Counted from the stretch's first letter, positions 1-6,687 are shown. The stretch is DNA of 7,783 bases from Desulfotignum sp. (GCA_021737445.1 JAIPDY010000154.1:1-7783); one strand, 5' to 3'. Notes: generated by a model not told the origin, from the sequence alone. Translations and numbers: made by a program.

Positions 1-1477
1 ACCCGCCTTCTGGGACCTTCCAGACACTGCCGGCAGCCACAGCGGGCTGAATCTCAAACGCAAATGGAAACTCATTGTCCTGGTGACCGCCATACTCTCC
101 CTGTCCCCTCTGGTGATCATGACCCTGGTGGATTTCAGCCTGACCCGGCGGACCATTGAAACCGAAACCAACACCGGCATGCTCACCAGCCTCAACACCA
201 TTGCCGCAGTGATGTCCGCTTCCCTGGCGGAAAAACCGCGGGTGACCGGCGCCAAAAACCTGTGGGACAAAGCCTTTTCCCATTTGAACACCGGCAGGAA
301 CAATGATCTGTTCCTCATGGACAACACCGGCCGGCTGCTGACCCCTTCATTTTATTACAAAGCTTTTGGCAGCCGAACCATACCGGATGCCGGTCTTTTC
401 ACCGGACCGGGCGGCATCGTACATATTCAGGCTCCGGACGGCACACCGCTGCTGGCCGGATATGCCAGAATCACCGGCACCCCGCTGACCCTGGTACAGC
501 TGCGCCAGGCAGACTGGCTCAGGGATATGTGGCTAAAACCCCGGCTCAAACTGCTCTGGTTTCTGTGCGCCAGCATCGGATTCATTTTACTGTCCATCAT
601 GGGCATGGCCACCTTTCTGGTAGGCCGTATCCATACATCGGAACGCAGGCGCATCGAGGCCCTGCACCACGAAGAGCATGCCAACCGCCTGGCATCCATC
701 GGCCGCCTGGCTTCCGGCGTAGCCCATGAGATCAACAATCCCCTGGATATCATCAACCAGAAAACCGGGCTGATCATTGACCTGCTGACCCTGGGAAAGC
801 AGGTCCGGCCGGACCAGCGGCTGCTGCCCCTTGCCCAAGATGTACTGGAAACGGTAAAACGCTGCGGCACCATTACCCGGCAGCTGCTGGATTTTGCCAG
901 GCATATGGAACCCTGCGTGGAACCGGTGGATATGGAAGAGGTGATCTCCCAGGTGCTGGCCCTGCTGGAAACAGATGCCCGTCAAAGGAATATCACCATC
1001 CAGGTGCCGCCGGTCCCGGAAATCCCGGAATTTGCATGTGACCGCAGCAGCCTGGTCCAGATTTTTCTGAACTTGGCGGAAAATGCCATCACTGCCATGG
1101 AAAAAAACGGAACCCTCACCATTGGGGTCTTCCATGAAAAAACAGGCCTTGTTACAATCACGGTGTCTGACACCGGCAAAGGGATCTTACCGGAAGATCT
1201 GCCCAAAATTTTCGAACCCTTTTACACATCGAGAACCGACCGGTGGGGAGCCGGGCTGGGCCTGGCCATCACCTACGGCCTGATCCGGGAGATGGGCGGT
1301 GATATCAGGGTGAAAAGTGATGTGGGCAAAGGCACCTGCTTTACACTGACTTTGCCGGTGAAAGCGCCCAGGCCGGCCGCACCGGACGGGACCCTGCATC
1401 TGCCCGGATCAGAGATGACGGTGTCCGCAAAACCTGTGGGCGATGACACCGGAGGAGATCTGTATGCCAAACCATGA
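1..1477 (+). CDS. Membrane-bound sensor histidine kinase (5' partial)
   Basis: Sensor kinase that should autophosphorylate on a histidine and pass the phosphate to a receiver, probably the one at 2202-2630. The frame is open from base 2, so the 5' end lies outside the window. A GTG at 83 is an unlikely start because it falls inside the first membrane segment (about 71-136), which follows a basic stretch LKRKWK typical of the cytoplasmic side. An extracytoplasmic sensing region of about 135 residues follows, then a second membrane segment (about 551-625). The HisKA helix carries the H-box AHEINNPL, with the histidine codon at 725-727. The ATPase domain is intact: N-box NLAENA (about 1072-1089), G1 box DTGKG (from 1169), FEPFYTSR, and the G2 box GAGLGLA. 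There is no HAMP domain or receiver. The class resembles NtrB/ZraS-like kinases. The ligand is unknown. The 3' end overlaps the next gene by 14 nt, which suggests translational coupling. Confidence 0.93.
   Translation, partial: PAFWDLPDTAGSHSGLNLKRKWKLIVLVTAILSLSPLVIMTLVDFSLTRRTIETETNTGMLTSLNTIAAVMSASLAEKPRVTGAKNLWDKAFSHLNTGRNNDLFLMDNTGRLLTPSFYYKAFGSRTIPDAGLFTGPGGIVHIQAPDGTPLLAGYARITGTPLTLVQLRQADWLRDMWLKPRLKLLWFLCASIGFILLSIMGMATFLVGRIHTSERRRIEALHHEEHANRLASIGRLASGVAHEINNPLDIINQKTGLIIDLLTLGKQVRPDQRLLPLAQDVLETVKRCGTITRQLLDFARHMEPCVEPVDMEEVISQVLALLETDARQRNITIQVPPVPEIPEFACDRSSLVQIFLNLAENAITAMEKNGTLTIGVFHEKTGLVTITVSDTGKGILPEDLPKIFEPFYTSRTDRWGAGLGLAITYGLIREMGGDIRVKSDVGKGTCFTLTLPVKAPRPAAPDGTLHLPGSEMTVSAKPVGDDTGGDLYAKP
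1451..1457 (+). promoter_or_regulatory. Ribosome binding site that decides the start at 1464
   Basis: GGAGGAG lies within the end of the upstream kinase gene and 6 nt before ATG 1464. It is a near-perfect Shine-Dalgarno match and supports 1464 over the in-frame ATG at 1443, which lies upstream of it. Confidence 0.75.
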
Positions 1478-2144
1478 TCTGTCCCCTGACAGGGACGGGG
1501 TGACATTTTTTAGCACCCTGTCGGCAGCCGTCACCCATGACATGAAAAATTTTCTGGCCATTATCAATGAAAACGCCGGACTTCTGGGGGATCTGGCTGT
1601 CAGAGCCCGGAACGGAAAATTTCCCATAGATCCCCAGAAGGCCGCCCTGATCAGCGAAAAGATCAGAAAACAGGTAAACCGGGCAGATGAAATGATAAAA
1701 CAGTTCAACCGGTTTTCCCACAGCATGGACCGTTCACAGGAAGTCGTGGACATGGAAGAGATGGTGCATCTTGTGGCAGGGCTGGCAGAACGGATCATCC
1801 GTCACCACGAAGTCTTCCTGACCGTGACGTCTGCACCCGTTCCCTGCCGCATTCAGGGACATCGGTTTGATCTGCTGCATCTGATATTCCGGGCGGTTGA
1901 AATTACCTGCGAGATCCTGGACAATGCACCTGAAGACACCCAAAAACAGGTGGCGGTAAGTTTTGGCAGCGACCCTCTGTTGCCTGAAATCTGTTTTATG
2001 ATCGATACCGACACAGCCGCCGGCTGGGACACCCTGTTTGACACATCAAAAAACCGGGCCCTGCTGGACCGTGTGAACATGTATGTGAAAAAAGCAGGGA
2101 GAGGCTGCGGGTTCTGCCTGTGCAAAACCCGTGAAACACAATAA
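1464..2144 (+). CDS. Degenerate histidine kinase / putative histidine phosphotransferase
   Basis: Protein of 226 residues that looks like the catalytic half of a histidine kinase with the ATP site lost. The start at 1464 is preferred because GGAGGAG (1451-1457) sits 6 nt before it; an ATG at 1443 is in frame but lacks such a site. Residues 18-90 form a DHp-like helical pair with the H-box VTHDMKNFLAII; the candidate phosphoacceptor is His25 (1536-1538). Residues 95-220 align in layout with an ATPase domain: a VDMEE segment also found in the upstream kinase, then HLIFRAVEIT where the N-box should be, without its key Asn. The glycine-rich G2 box is absent. It has no membrane segment. Known DHp-based phosphotransferases (ChpT, Spo0B) have the same architecture and ChpT has a similar length, so a relay role from kinase to receiver is inferred. 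Alternatively it could be a phosphatase or inhibitor of the upstream kinase. Confidence 0.85.
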   Translation: MPNHDLSPDRDGVTFFSTLSAAVTHDMKNFLAIINENAGLLGDLAVRARNGKFPIDPQKAALISEKIRKQVNRADEMIKQFNRFSHSMDRSQEVVDMEEMVHLVAGLAERIIRHHEVFLTVTSAPVPCRIQGHRFDLLHLIFRAVEITCEILDNAPEDTQKQVAVSFGSDPLLPEICFMIDTDTAAGWDTLFDTSKNRALLDRVNMYVKKAGRGCGFCLCKTRETQ

Positions 2145-2148
2145 TAAT

Positions 2149-2170
2149 TTGCCGGACCTGAAAACGGCAA
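2149..2170 (+). other. Small hairpin between kinase-like gene and receiver gene
   Basis: Perfect 6-bp inverted repeat, TTGCCG (2149-2154) and CGGCAA (2165-2170), with a 10-nt loop, in the 57-nt gap before the receiver gene. No T-run follows, so it is not a standard intrinsic terminator. It may affect mRNA processing or the relative expression of the receiver, or be fortuitous. Confidence 0.35.
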
Positions 2171-2201
2171 CGATATATATGAAAACATTAAGGAGAAAAT
2201 C

Positions 2202-2630
2202 ATGTCTGAAAAAGTGTTGCTGGTGGATGATGAAAAGGATTTTTTAGATATCATGTCCGAACGGATGCAGGCCCGGGGCATGACGGTGAAAACCGCTGAT
2301 TCTGCAGACAAAGCCCTGGCCATGCTGGAAAATGAAAGCTTTGATGCCATTGTCATGGATTTCAAGATGCCGGGCATGGACGGGATCCAGGCTTTGAAAA
2401 ACATCAAGACCCAGAAACCCGAACTGCAGATCATTCTGCTCACCGGGTATGCCACAGTGGAAAAAACAGTGGAGGCCATGAAAATCGGTGCCACGGATCT
2501 GCTGGAAAAACCTGCCGACCTGGAGGCCCTGGCCGCTAAAATCAAACAGGCCAAAGCAGATAAAATGCTGCTGGTGGAAAAGCAGACCGAAGAAAAAATC
2601 AAGGATATTCTCCAGCGGTTCGGCGGATAA
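2202..2630 (+). CDS. Stand-alone response regulator receiver protein (CheY-like)
   Basis: Single receiver domain of 142 residues without any output domain. All conserved positions are present: the acidic pair Asp9-Asp10, phosphoacceptor Asp53 in VMDFKMPGMDG, Thr81 in LLTGY, and Lys103 in LEKPAD. About 20 residues after the domain are charged and helical (LLVEKQTEEKIKDIL) and could mediate partner binding. AAGGAG (2190-2195) lies 6 nt before the ATG. It follows the membrane kinase and the degenerate kinase by 57 nt, so it is the obvious phosphate acceptor of that pair. With no DNA-binding domain, it must act by protein contact or serve as an intermediate in a longer relay. Receiver assignment is certain; the partner is inferred from context. 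Confidence 0.95.
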   Translation: MSEKVLLVDDEKDFLDIMSERMQARGMTVKTADSADKALAMLENESFDAIVMDFKMPGMDGIQALKNIKTQKPELQIILLTGYATVEKTVEAMKIGATDLLEKPADLEALAAKIKQAKADKMLLVEKQTEEKIKDILQRFGG

Positions 2631-2655
2631 TCCGACATGCTTCCATAAAGGCAAC

Positions 2656-2685
2656 TTGACAAGACCCCGGTTTCTGCCTTATTAA
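2656..2685 (+). promoter_or_regulatory. Candidate sigma-70 type promoter of the permease gene
   Basis: A consensus -35 box TTGACA (2656-2661) is followed after 18 nt by TATTAA (2680-2685), which matches 4 of 6 consensus bases of the -10 box. It lies in the 150-nt gap between the receiver and permease genes and would give a leader of roughly 90 nt. Seen by eye only; the permease could also be read through from the signalling genes. Confidence 0.4.
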
Positions 2686-2704
2686 AACACAACTTATGAA
2701 CTGT

Positions 2705-2724
2705 AAGGCGAAGAATTACGCCTT
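2705..2724 (+). promoter_or_regulatory. Hairpin in the permease leader
   Basis: Perfect 6-bp inverted repeat AAGGCG (2705-2710) and CGCCTT (2719-2724) around an 8-nt AT-rich loop, extendable by G-U pairs. No T-run follows, so it is not a clear terminator. It sits between the candidate promoter and the ribosome binding site and may be a leader structure or an operator. Confidence 0.35.
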
Positions 2725-2734
2725 GTAAAGATGA

Positions 2735-2746
2735 TTGCATATGCAA
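2735..2746. promoter_or_regulatory. Perfect 12-bp palindrome, possible operator
   Basis: TTGCATATGCAA reads the same on both strands and lies 34 nt before the permease ATG, between the candidate promoter and the ribosome binding site. Such symmetric sites often bind dimeric helix-turn-helix repressors; binding here would block transcription from the candidate promoter. No regulator gene is visible in the window, so function is inference only. Confidence 0.35.
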
Positions 2747-2780
2747 CAAAATATTAATTTACCAAAAATGTAGGAGTGAC

Positions 2781-4253
2781 ATGAATACGAAATCTACAGC
2801 CTCATCCGGTATTCAGATAGACTGGAAGCGGATCATGTTTCTGATGATCGGGATCATCCTGTTTGCCGTGGTAAACTATTCTCCTCCGTGGCCTGATGCC
2901 GTGGATCCCATGGGCAAGGCCTTTACCCTCTCCCCCCAGGGCAAGGCTGCCATTGCCCTGTTTCTGCTGGCCGGCACATGGTGGGTATTTGAAGTGGTGC
3001 CCATCGGCGTCACCGGCCTGGCCATCGGTGTGGTCCAGGCCCTTTTTTTTATCCGGCCCGCTGCTGATGCGTTCAAAGATTTCATGGACCCGTCGGTGCT
3101 GTTCATCTTCGGGTCTCTGATCATCGGTACGGTGTTCACCAAGGTGGGTATCACCAAGCGCCTGGCCTATAAAATGCTCATCATAGTGGGAGAGCGCACC
3201 TCCATGATCTACCTGGGATGCTTTGTGGTCACGGCCCTGCTCACCCATGTCATGGCCCACACCGCAGTGGCAGCCACCATGTATCCGCTCCTGCTGTCCA
3301 TCTATGCCCTGTACACGGATGAAGAAGCACCCACCAAATTCGGCAAGGGGCTGTTTATCGGCATGGCTTACGTGGCCGGTGCCGGCAGTATTATCACCCT
3401 GCTGGGGGCGGCCCGGGGTATCGTGGCCCTGGGGTTTTATGAAGAGATCACCGGCAAATCAGTATCTTTTTTTGAACTGACCTATTACATGTTTCCCATC
3501 GGATGGCTCATGGTGTTTGCCCTCTGGGGATTTTTCATGATTTTTTTCAAACCGGAAAAAGCCGTGATTCCCGGTTTGCGGGAAAAGGCCCGGCAGCTCA
3601 GCAAAGAGATGGGGCCCTTCACCCGGCATGAAGTCATTGCCACGGCCATCATTTTCGGTGTGATCCTGTTTCTGTCTTTGCAGTCGTTCATTCCGGCATT
3701 GAAACCGTTCAACAAGGCCGCCGTACTGCTGGTGTCCACCATTTTGTTTTTCATCGTGGGGATTTTAGATATCCGTGACCTGGAAGATGTGCCCTGGAAC
3801 ATCATCCTGCTGTTTGCCGGTGCCATGAGCATGGGGTTCTGCCTGTGGCAGACCGGGGCCGCCGAGTGGCTGGCCATCAACTGGCTGACGTTTTTCCAGA
3901 ATGCCCACTGGTTTGTGTTTGTCATGGCCATCGCCTTTTTTGTGATGATCATGACCAACTTTATCATGAACGTGGCCGCCATTGCCATCTCCGTGCCCGT
4001 GGCCCTGGTGGTGGCGCCTTACCTGGGAGTGGCAGCGGAGGTTATCGTGTTTGCCGCCCTGGTCACCGCCGGCATGCCTTTTTTGCTCCTGGTAGGGGCG
4101 GCCCCCAATGCCATTGCCTACAACTCCGGTCAGTTCACAAGCGGTGAATTTTTCGGCTACGGCATTCCGGCCAGTATTATGCTCATGGCCCTGGTGGCTT
4201 TGGCTGTTTTGCTGATCTGGCCCCTGCTGGGCATGCCGATTCTCATAAGTTAA
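2781..4253 (+). CDS. DASS/SLC13 family anion permease (sodium:sulfate or dicarboxylate symporter-like)
   Basis: Polytopic inner-membrane carrier of 490 residues, a normal length for the DASS family, which imports sulfate or C4-dicarboxylates usually with sodium. AGGAG (2772-2776) precedes the ATG. Family traits: an N-terminal membrane segment (about residues 18-33), then AGTWWVFEVVPIGVTGL (64-80), a soluble amphipathic stretch (about 258-283) dividing two similar halves, and the C-terminal VGAAPNAIAYNSG (438-450), which corresponds to the family's GTPPN-type loop. The two signature SNT motifs that bind sodium and substrate are altered: AHT at residues 159-161 (3255-3263), within AHTAVAATMYPL, and MNV at 396-398 (3966-3974), within MNVAAIAISVP. 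Coupling ion and substrate therefore cannot be assumed. Sulfate is plausible if the host is a sulfate reducer, but organic anions are equally possible. It lies 150 nt after a signalling unit and 129 nt before a CBS protein that may modulate it. Confidence 0.9.
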   Translation: MNTKSTASSGIQIDWKRIMFLMIGIILFAVVNYSPPWPDAVDPMGKAFTLSPQGKAAIALFLLAGTWWVFEVVPIGVTGLAIGVVQALFFIRPAADAFKDFMDPSVLFIFGSLIIGTVFTKVGITKRLAYKMLIIVGERTSMIYLGCFVVTALLTHVMAHTAVAATMYPLLLSIYALYTDEEAPTKFGKGLFIGMAYVAGAGSIITLLGAARGIVALGFYEEITGKSVSFFELTYYMFPIGWLMVFALWGFFMIFFKPEKAVIPGLREKARQLSKEMGPFTRHEVIATAIIFGVILFLSLQSFIPALKPFNKAAVLLVSTILFFIVGILDIRDLEDVPWNIILLFAGAMSMGFCLWQTGAAEWLAINWLTFFQNAHWFVFVMAIAFFVMIMTNFIMNVAAIAISVPVALVVAPYLGVAAEVIVFAALVTAGMPFLLLVGAAPNAIAYNSGQFTSGEFFGYGIPASIMLMALVALAVLLIWPLLGMPILIS

Positions 4254-4262
4254 CCCCTCTGC

Positions 4263-4306
4263 CCTGCCCGGTGCACGGAACATATACGCTCCTTGCATCG
4301 GGCAGG
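4263..4306 (+). terminator. Strong hairpin downstream of the permease (terminator or mRNA-stabilising)
   Basis: A 13-bp inverted repeat, CCTGCCCGGTGCA (4263-4275) with TGCATCGGGCAGG (4294-4306), broken only by one G-U pair and with an 18-nt loop. It starts 9 nt after the permease stop. The downstream sequence is A-rich with no T-run, so it is not a textbook intrinsic terminator; it could limit read-through into the CBS gene or protect the permease mRNA 3' end. Confidence 0.5.
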
Positions 4307-4327
4307 AGGCAGAAAATTTATCATGTT

Positions 4328-4355
4328 TTGAAACAGGCTGTATTGATAACATAAA
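4328..4355 (+). promoter_or_regulatory. Weak candidate promoter of the CBS gene
   Basis: TTGAAA (4328-4333) and CATAAA (4350-4355) are separated by 16 nt and lie just after the strong hairpin. Each box deviates from consensus, so this is suggestive only. Confidence 0.25.
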
Positions 4356-4382
4356 GCACCCAAATTTCAGGGAAGACACATT

Positions 4383-4937
4383 ATGAAGGCAAAAAAAATC
4401 AAAGAACTGATGATTACCCTGTCTGATTATGCCACGGTGCCGGATACTGAAAATCTGGCCGGCGCCATCCGGGCATTGAAGCAGTCCAACACGGATAAAC
4501 AGTTGAACCACAAACACCGGGCAGTGCTGGTGTATGACACCAGTGACCATGTCATAGGAAAGGTGGGGATCAGAGAAATTTTAAAGGCCCTGGAGCCCAA
4601 ATACCGCCAGTTTGCCAGCTCTGACAAGGCCGGCAATGTGAGCCTGACCCATTTCGGGTTCAACCAGGAGTTTCTCTCTTCTCTGGTGGACAAGTACAGC
4701 CTGTGGCATGAATCCATGGAAACCCTGGTGGCAAAGGCTGCCAAAACGCCTGTCAAAGATATCATGTACACCCCTTCCAGGGGGGAATACGTCAATATCG
4801 ATGCCCCTGTATCCGAGGCGGTCCACCAGTTCATTATCGGCTGCCACCAGTCCCTTCTGGTAGTTGAAAAAAACCGGGTGAAGGGAATTCTGAGACTGGC
4901 GGACCTGTTTGACATAATCTGCGATATCATGCCATAG
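4383..4937 (+). CDS. CBS domain pair protein
   Basis: Soluble protein of 184 residues with two CBS motifs. CBS pairs fold together and usually bind adenine nucleotides (AMP, ATP, SAM) to control a partner. The first spans about residues 5-70 and ends in the typical beta-beta-alpha pattern AVLVYDTSDHVIGKVGIREILKAL. The second spans about 122-182 (PVKDIM, then SLLVVEKNRVKGILRLADLFDII). Between them lies an unusually long linker of about 50 residues (72-121), rich in aromatic and charged residues, that resembles no domain I recognise. AGGGAAG (4369-4375) lies 7 nt before the ATG. It follows the permease on the same strand, which suggests it senses energy state and regulates transport or the neighbouring signalling proteins; this is inferred from position. 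It has no catalytic or DNA-binding domain. Confidence 0.88.
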   Translation: MKAKKIKELMITLSDYATVPDTENLAGAIRALKQSNTDKQLNHKHRAVLVYDTSDHVIGKVGIREILKALEPKYRQFASSDKAGNVSLTHFGFNQEFLSSLVDKYSLWHESMETLVAKAAKTPVKDIMYTPSRGEYVNIDAPVSEAVHQFIIGCHQSLLVVEKNRVKGILRLADLFDIICDIMP

Positions 4938-4944
4938 AAGCGTT

Positions 4945-4982
4945 CCGCATCCGCCCGCTGGATCTCTGCTGTGGTCTTTTTT
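4945..4982 (+). terminator. Candidate intrinsic terminator after the CBS gene
   Basis: CCGCA (4945-4949) can pair with TGTGG (4970-4974), one pair being G-U, with a short inner ATCC/GGAT stem giving an imperfect hairpin. It is followed at once by TCTTTTTT (4975-4982). It lies 8 nt after the CBS stop and before the convergent kinase, where a terminator is expected. The stem is weak. Confidence 0.4.
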
Positions 4983-5010
4983 ACGGTCCTCCGGCGGGAT
5001 GGTGCCGTAA

Positions 5011-6687
5011 TTATCCTCTTCTGTCCAGGATCTGTCGCACTTTGACTGCCAGGTCATCGATGGATATCGGCTTCTGGAGAAAATCCATTCCTTTGCCCAG
5101 AACACCCTGGCCGGCAATCACGTTTGACGAATATCCGGACATGAAAAGATGTTTCACTTCCGGATACACGGCAGTGACCTGATTTGCCAGATCACTGCCG
5201 TTCATGTCCGGCATGATCACATCGGTCAACAGCAGGTCGATCCTGCCTGTGTGCGTTTCAGCCAGTTGCAGGGCCTCTTTCGGGCCGGATGCGCCCAGAA
5301 CTTTGTACTCCAGGCTTTCCAGCAGCCGGGTCGTCAACGTCAAAAGGGCGAATTCATCCTCCACCACCAGGATGGTCTCACCTTTGCCGGGTTCCGGTTT
5401 CAGCCTGTCCGGTGCTGTTTGCACATCCATACCTGTCAGGTCACGGGGAAAATACATTTTAAAGGTCGTTCCACTGCCCGGCTCACTGTAGACATTGATG
5501 AACCCGTTGTTCTGTTTCATGATGCCGTAAACCATGGCCAGGCCCAGTCCAGTGCCCTGTCCCACCTGCTTGGTGGTGAAAAAGGGCTCGAAAATATGAT
5601 CCAGTGTGGTGCTGTCCATGCCGCAGCCGTTGTCGCTGACCGCCAGCATGACAAAATCCCCCGGGATAAACCCATGGTGCAGCGCACAATAGTCGGGATC
5701 AAAAACCACATTGCCTGTCTCAATGATGATCTCCCCGGTTCCGTCAATGGCATCCCGGGCATTGACACACAGATTCACCAGAATCTGGTCCACCTGGGAC
5801 GGATCGATTTTCACCGGCCAGATTCCGGTTCCCGGGTACCATGAAAGGGTCAGGTTTTCTTGCAGCAGATGCCGCAGCATCTTGAGCATGCCTTCGACAG
5901 CCATATTCAGGTCCAGTACCATTGGGGAAACGGTTTGTTTGCGGGCAAACGCCAGCAGTTTCCGGGTGATATCTGCAGAGCGCTGGGCAGCCCGGTAAAT
6001 CTCCTGGATATCGGCATACAGCGGATCAGCCTCACCAGTCTTATCCATGGCCAGCTGGGCATATCCGATGATGATCCCCAGCATGTTGTTGTAATCATGG
6101 GCCACCCCGCCGGCCAGCCGGCCCACGGATTCCATTTTCTGGGCATGGAGCAGCTGGGCCTGACTTTGTCGAAGCTCGGTTTCCACCTTTTTCCGGGCCT
6201 CGATCTCCTGCTCCGCCTCCAGCATCTTCTGTTCCAGCTTGGTCACCAGCCGCTCACTGTAGAGTTTGTATGCCTCCTCCTCTTCGATCATCTGACCGGA
6301 CACGGCACCTTCTCCTCTTTCAGCTGCCGCCAGCACCTCGTTCACCGCCGTGATGAGCACATCCGGTTCACACGGCTTGACAATGAAGCGTTCCGCACCG
6401 ATCTTGAGGGCAAACGCCTCGTCCTGGGGGCCGGTATAGGTGGCAGTGTAAAAAATCAGGGGTGTGGTCATCAGCGCCGGATCATTTTTGATTTTACGGC
6501 ACAGTTGAAATCCGTCCATCACCGGCATGAGAATGTCGGTGATGATCAGATCGATCTCTTTTGTTTTCATTATTTCAAGGGCTTTTTTTCCGTTGGGTGC
6601 ACAAATCACCTGGTGCCCGTTTCCTTTGAACAGGCTTTCCAGCAGATACAGGTTCTGCTCATGGTCATCCACGATCAGAATATTCAT
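5011..6687 (-). CDS. Hybrid histidine kinase with N- and C-terminal receivers (REC-HisKA-HATPase-REC)
   Basis: Cytoplasmic hybrid kinase of 558 residues with no membrane segment. Domain order: receiver 1 (about residues 1-122; Asp7-Asp8, phosphoacceptor Asp51, Lys104), a charged coiled-coil linker (about 135-180), HisKA with the H-box GGVAHDYNNMLGII and phosphoacceptor His197 (6097-6099), HATPase (N-box NLCVNA 305-310, G1 DNGCG 352-356, FEPFFTTK, G2 GQGTGLGLA 376-384), and receiver 2 (about 437-556; Asp489 in TDVIMPDMNG, Lys539). Every catalytic residue is present. The N-terminal receiver in place of a sensor domain means input probably comes from another kinase, for example the one encoded upstream at 7066-7783. 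The ATG overlaps the stop of the upstream receiver gene as ATGA, and GGGGAG lies 7 nt before the start. The end point of the phosphate flow is not encoded here. Confidence 0.95.
   Translation of the reverse strand: MNILIVDDHEQNLYLLESLFKGNGHQVICAPNGKKALEIMKTKEIDLIITDILMPVMDGFQLCRKIKNDPALMTTPLIFYTATYTGPQDEAFALKIGAERFIVKPCEPDVLITAVNEVLAAAERGEGAVSGQMIEEEEAYKLYSERLVTKLEQKMLEAEQEIEARKKVETELRQSQAQLLHAQKMESVGRLAGGVAHDYNNMLGIIIGYAQLAMDKTGEADPLYADIQEIYRAAQRSADITRKLLAFARKQTVSPMVLDLNMAVEGMLKMLRHLLQENLTLSWYPGTGIWPVKIDPSQVDQILVNLCVNARDAIDGTGEIIIETGNVVFDPDYCALHHGFIPGDFVMLAVSDNGCGMDSTTLDHIFEPFFTTKQVGQGTGLGLAMVYGIMKQNNGFINVYSEPGSGTTFKMYFPRDLTGMDVQTAPDRLKPEPGKGETILVVEDEFALLTLTTRLLESLEYKVLGASGPKEALQLAETHTGRIDLLLTDVIMPDMNGSDLANQVTAVYPEVKHLFMSGYSSNVIAGQGVLGKGMDFLQKPISIDDLAVKVRQILDRRG

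Noticed and set aside
83..85. GTG as the start of the first kinase
   Set aside because: The frame is open to the left edge and the GTG lies inside the first membrane segment, after the basic residues that normally precede it. No ATG, GTG or TTG lies in frame before it within the window, so the start is outside.
1443..1463. ATG at 1443 as the start of the degenerate kinase
   Set aside because: The strong GGAGGAG site lies downstream of this ATG and at the right distance from the ATG at 1464.
2149..2179. TTGCCG and TATATA as a promoter before the receiver gene
   Set aside because: The spacing of 19 nt is long and both boxes are poor; TTGCCG is better explained as one arm of a hairpin.
1853..2749. 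Long minus-strand open frame opposite the receiver gene
   Set aside because: Its product is serine-rich with no recognisable domain, and it lies opposite two genes with clear homology; it is a shadow of their codon pattern.
3765..4550. Minus-strand open frame across the permease and CBS genes
   Set aside because: Very His/Gly/Gln-rich translation opposite membrane segments; no ribosome site or homology.
4981..5010. TTACGG/CCGTAA inverted repeat as a terminator for the minus-strand operon
   Set aside because: Read on the minus strand, the stem is followed by an A-run rather than a T-run, and the loop is long with little inner pairing.
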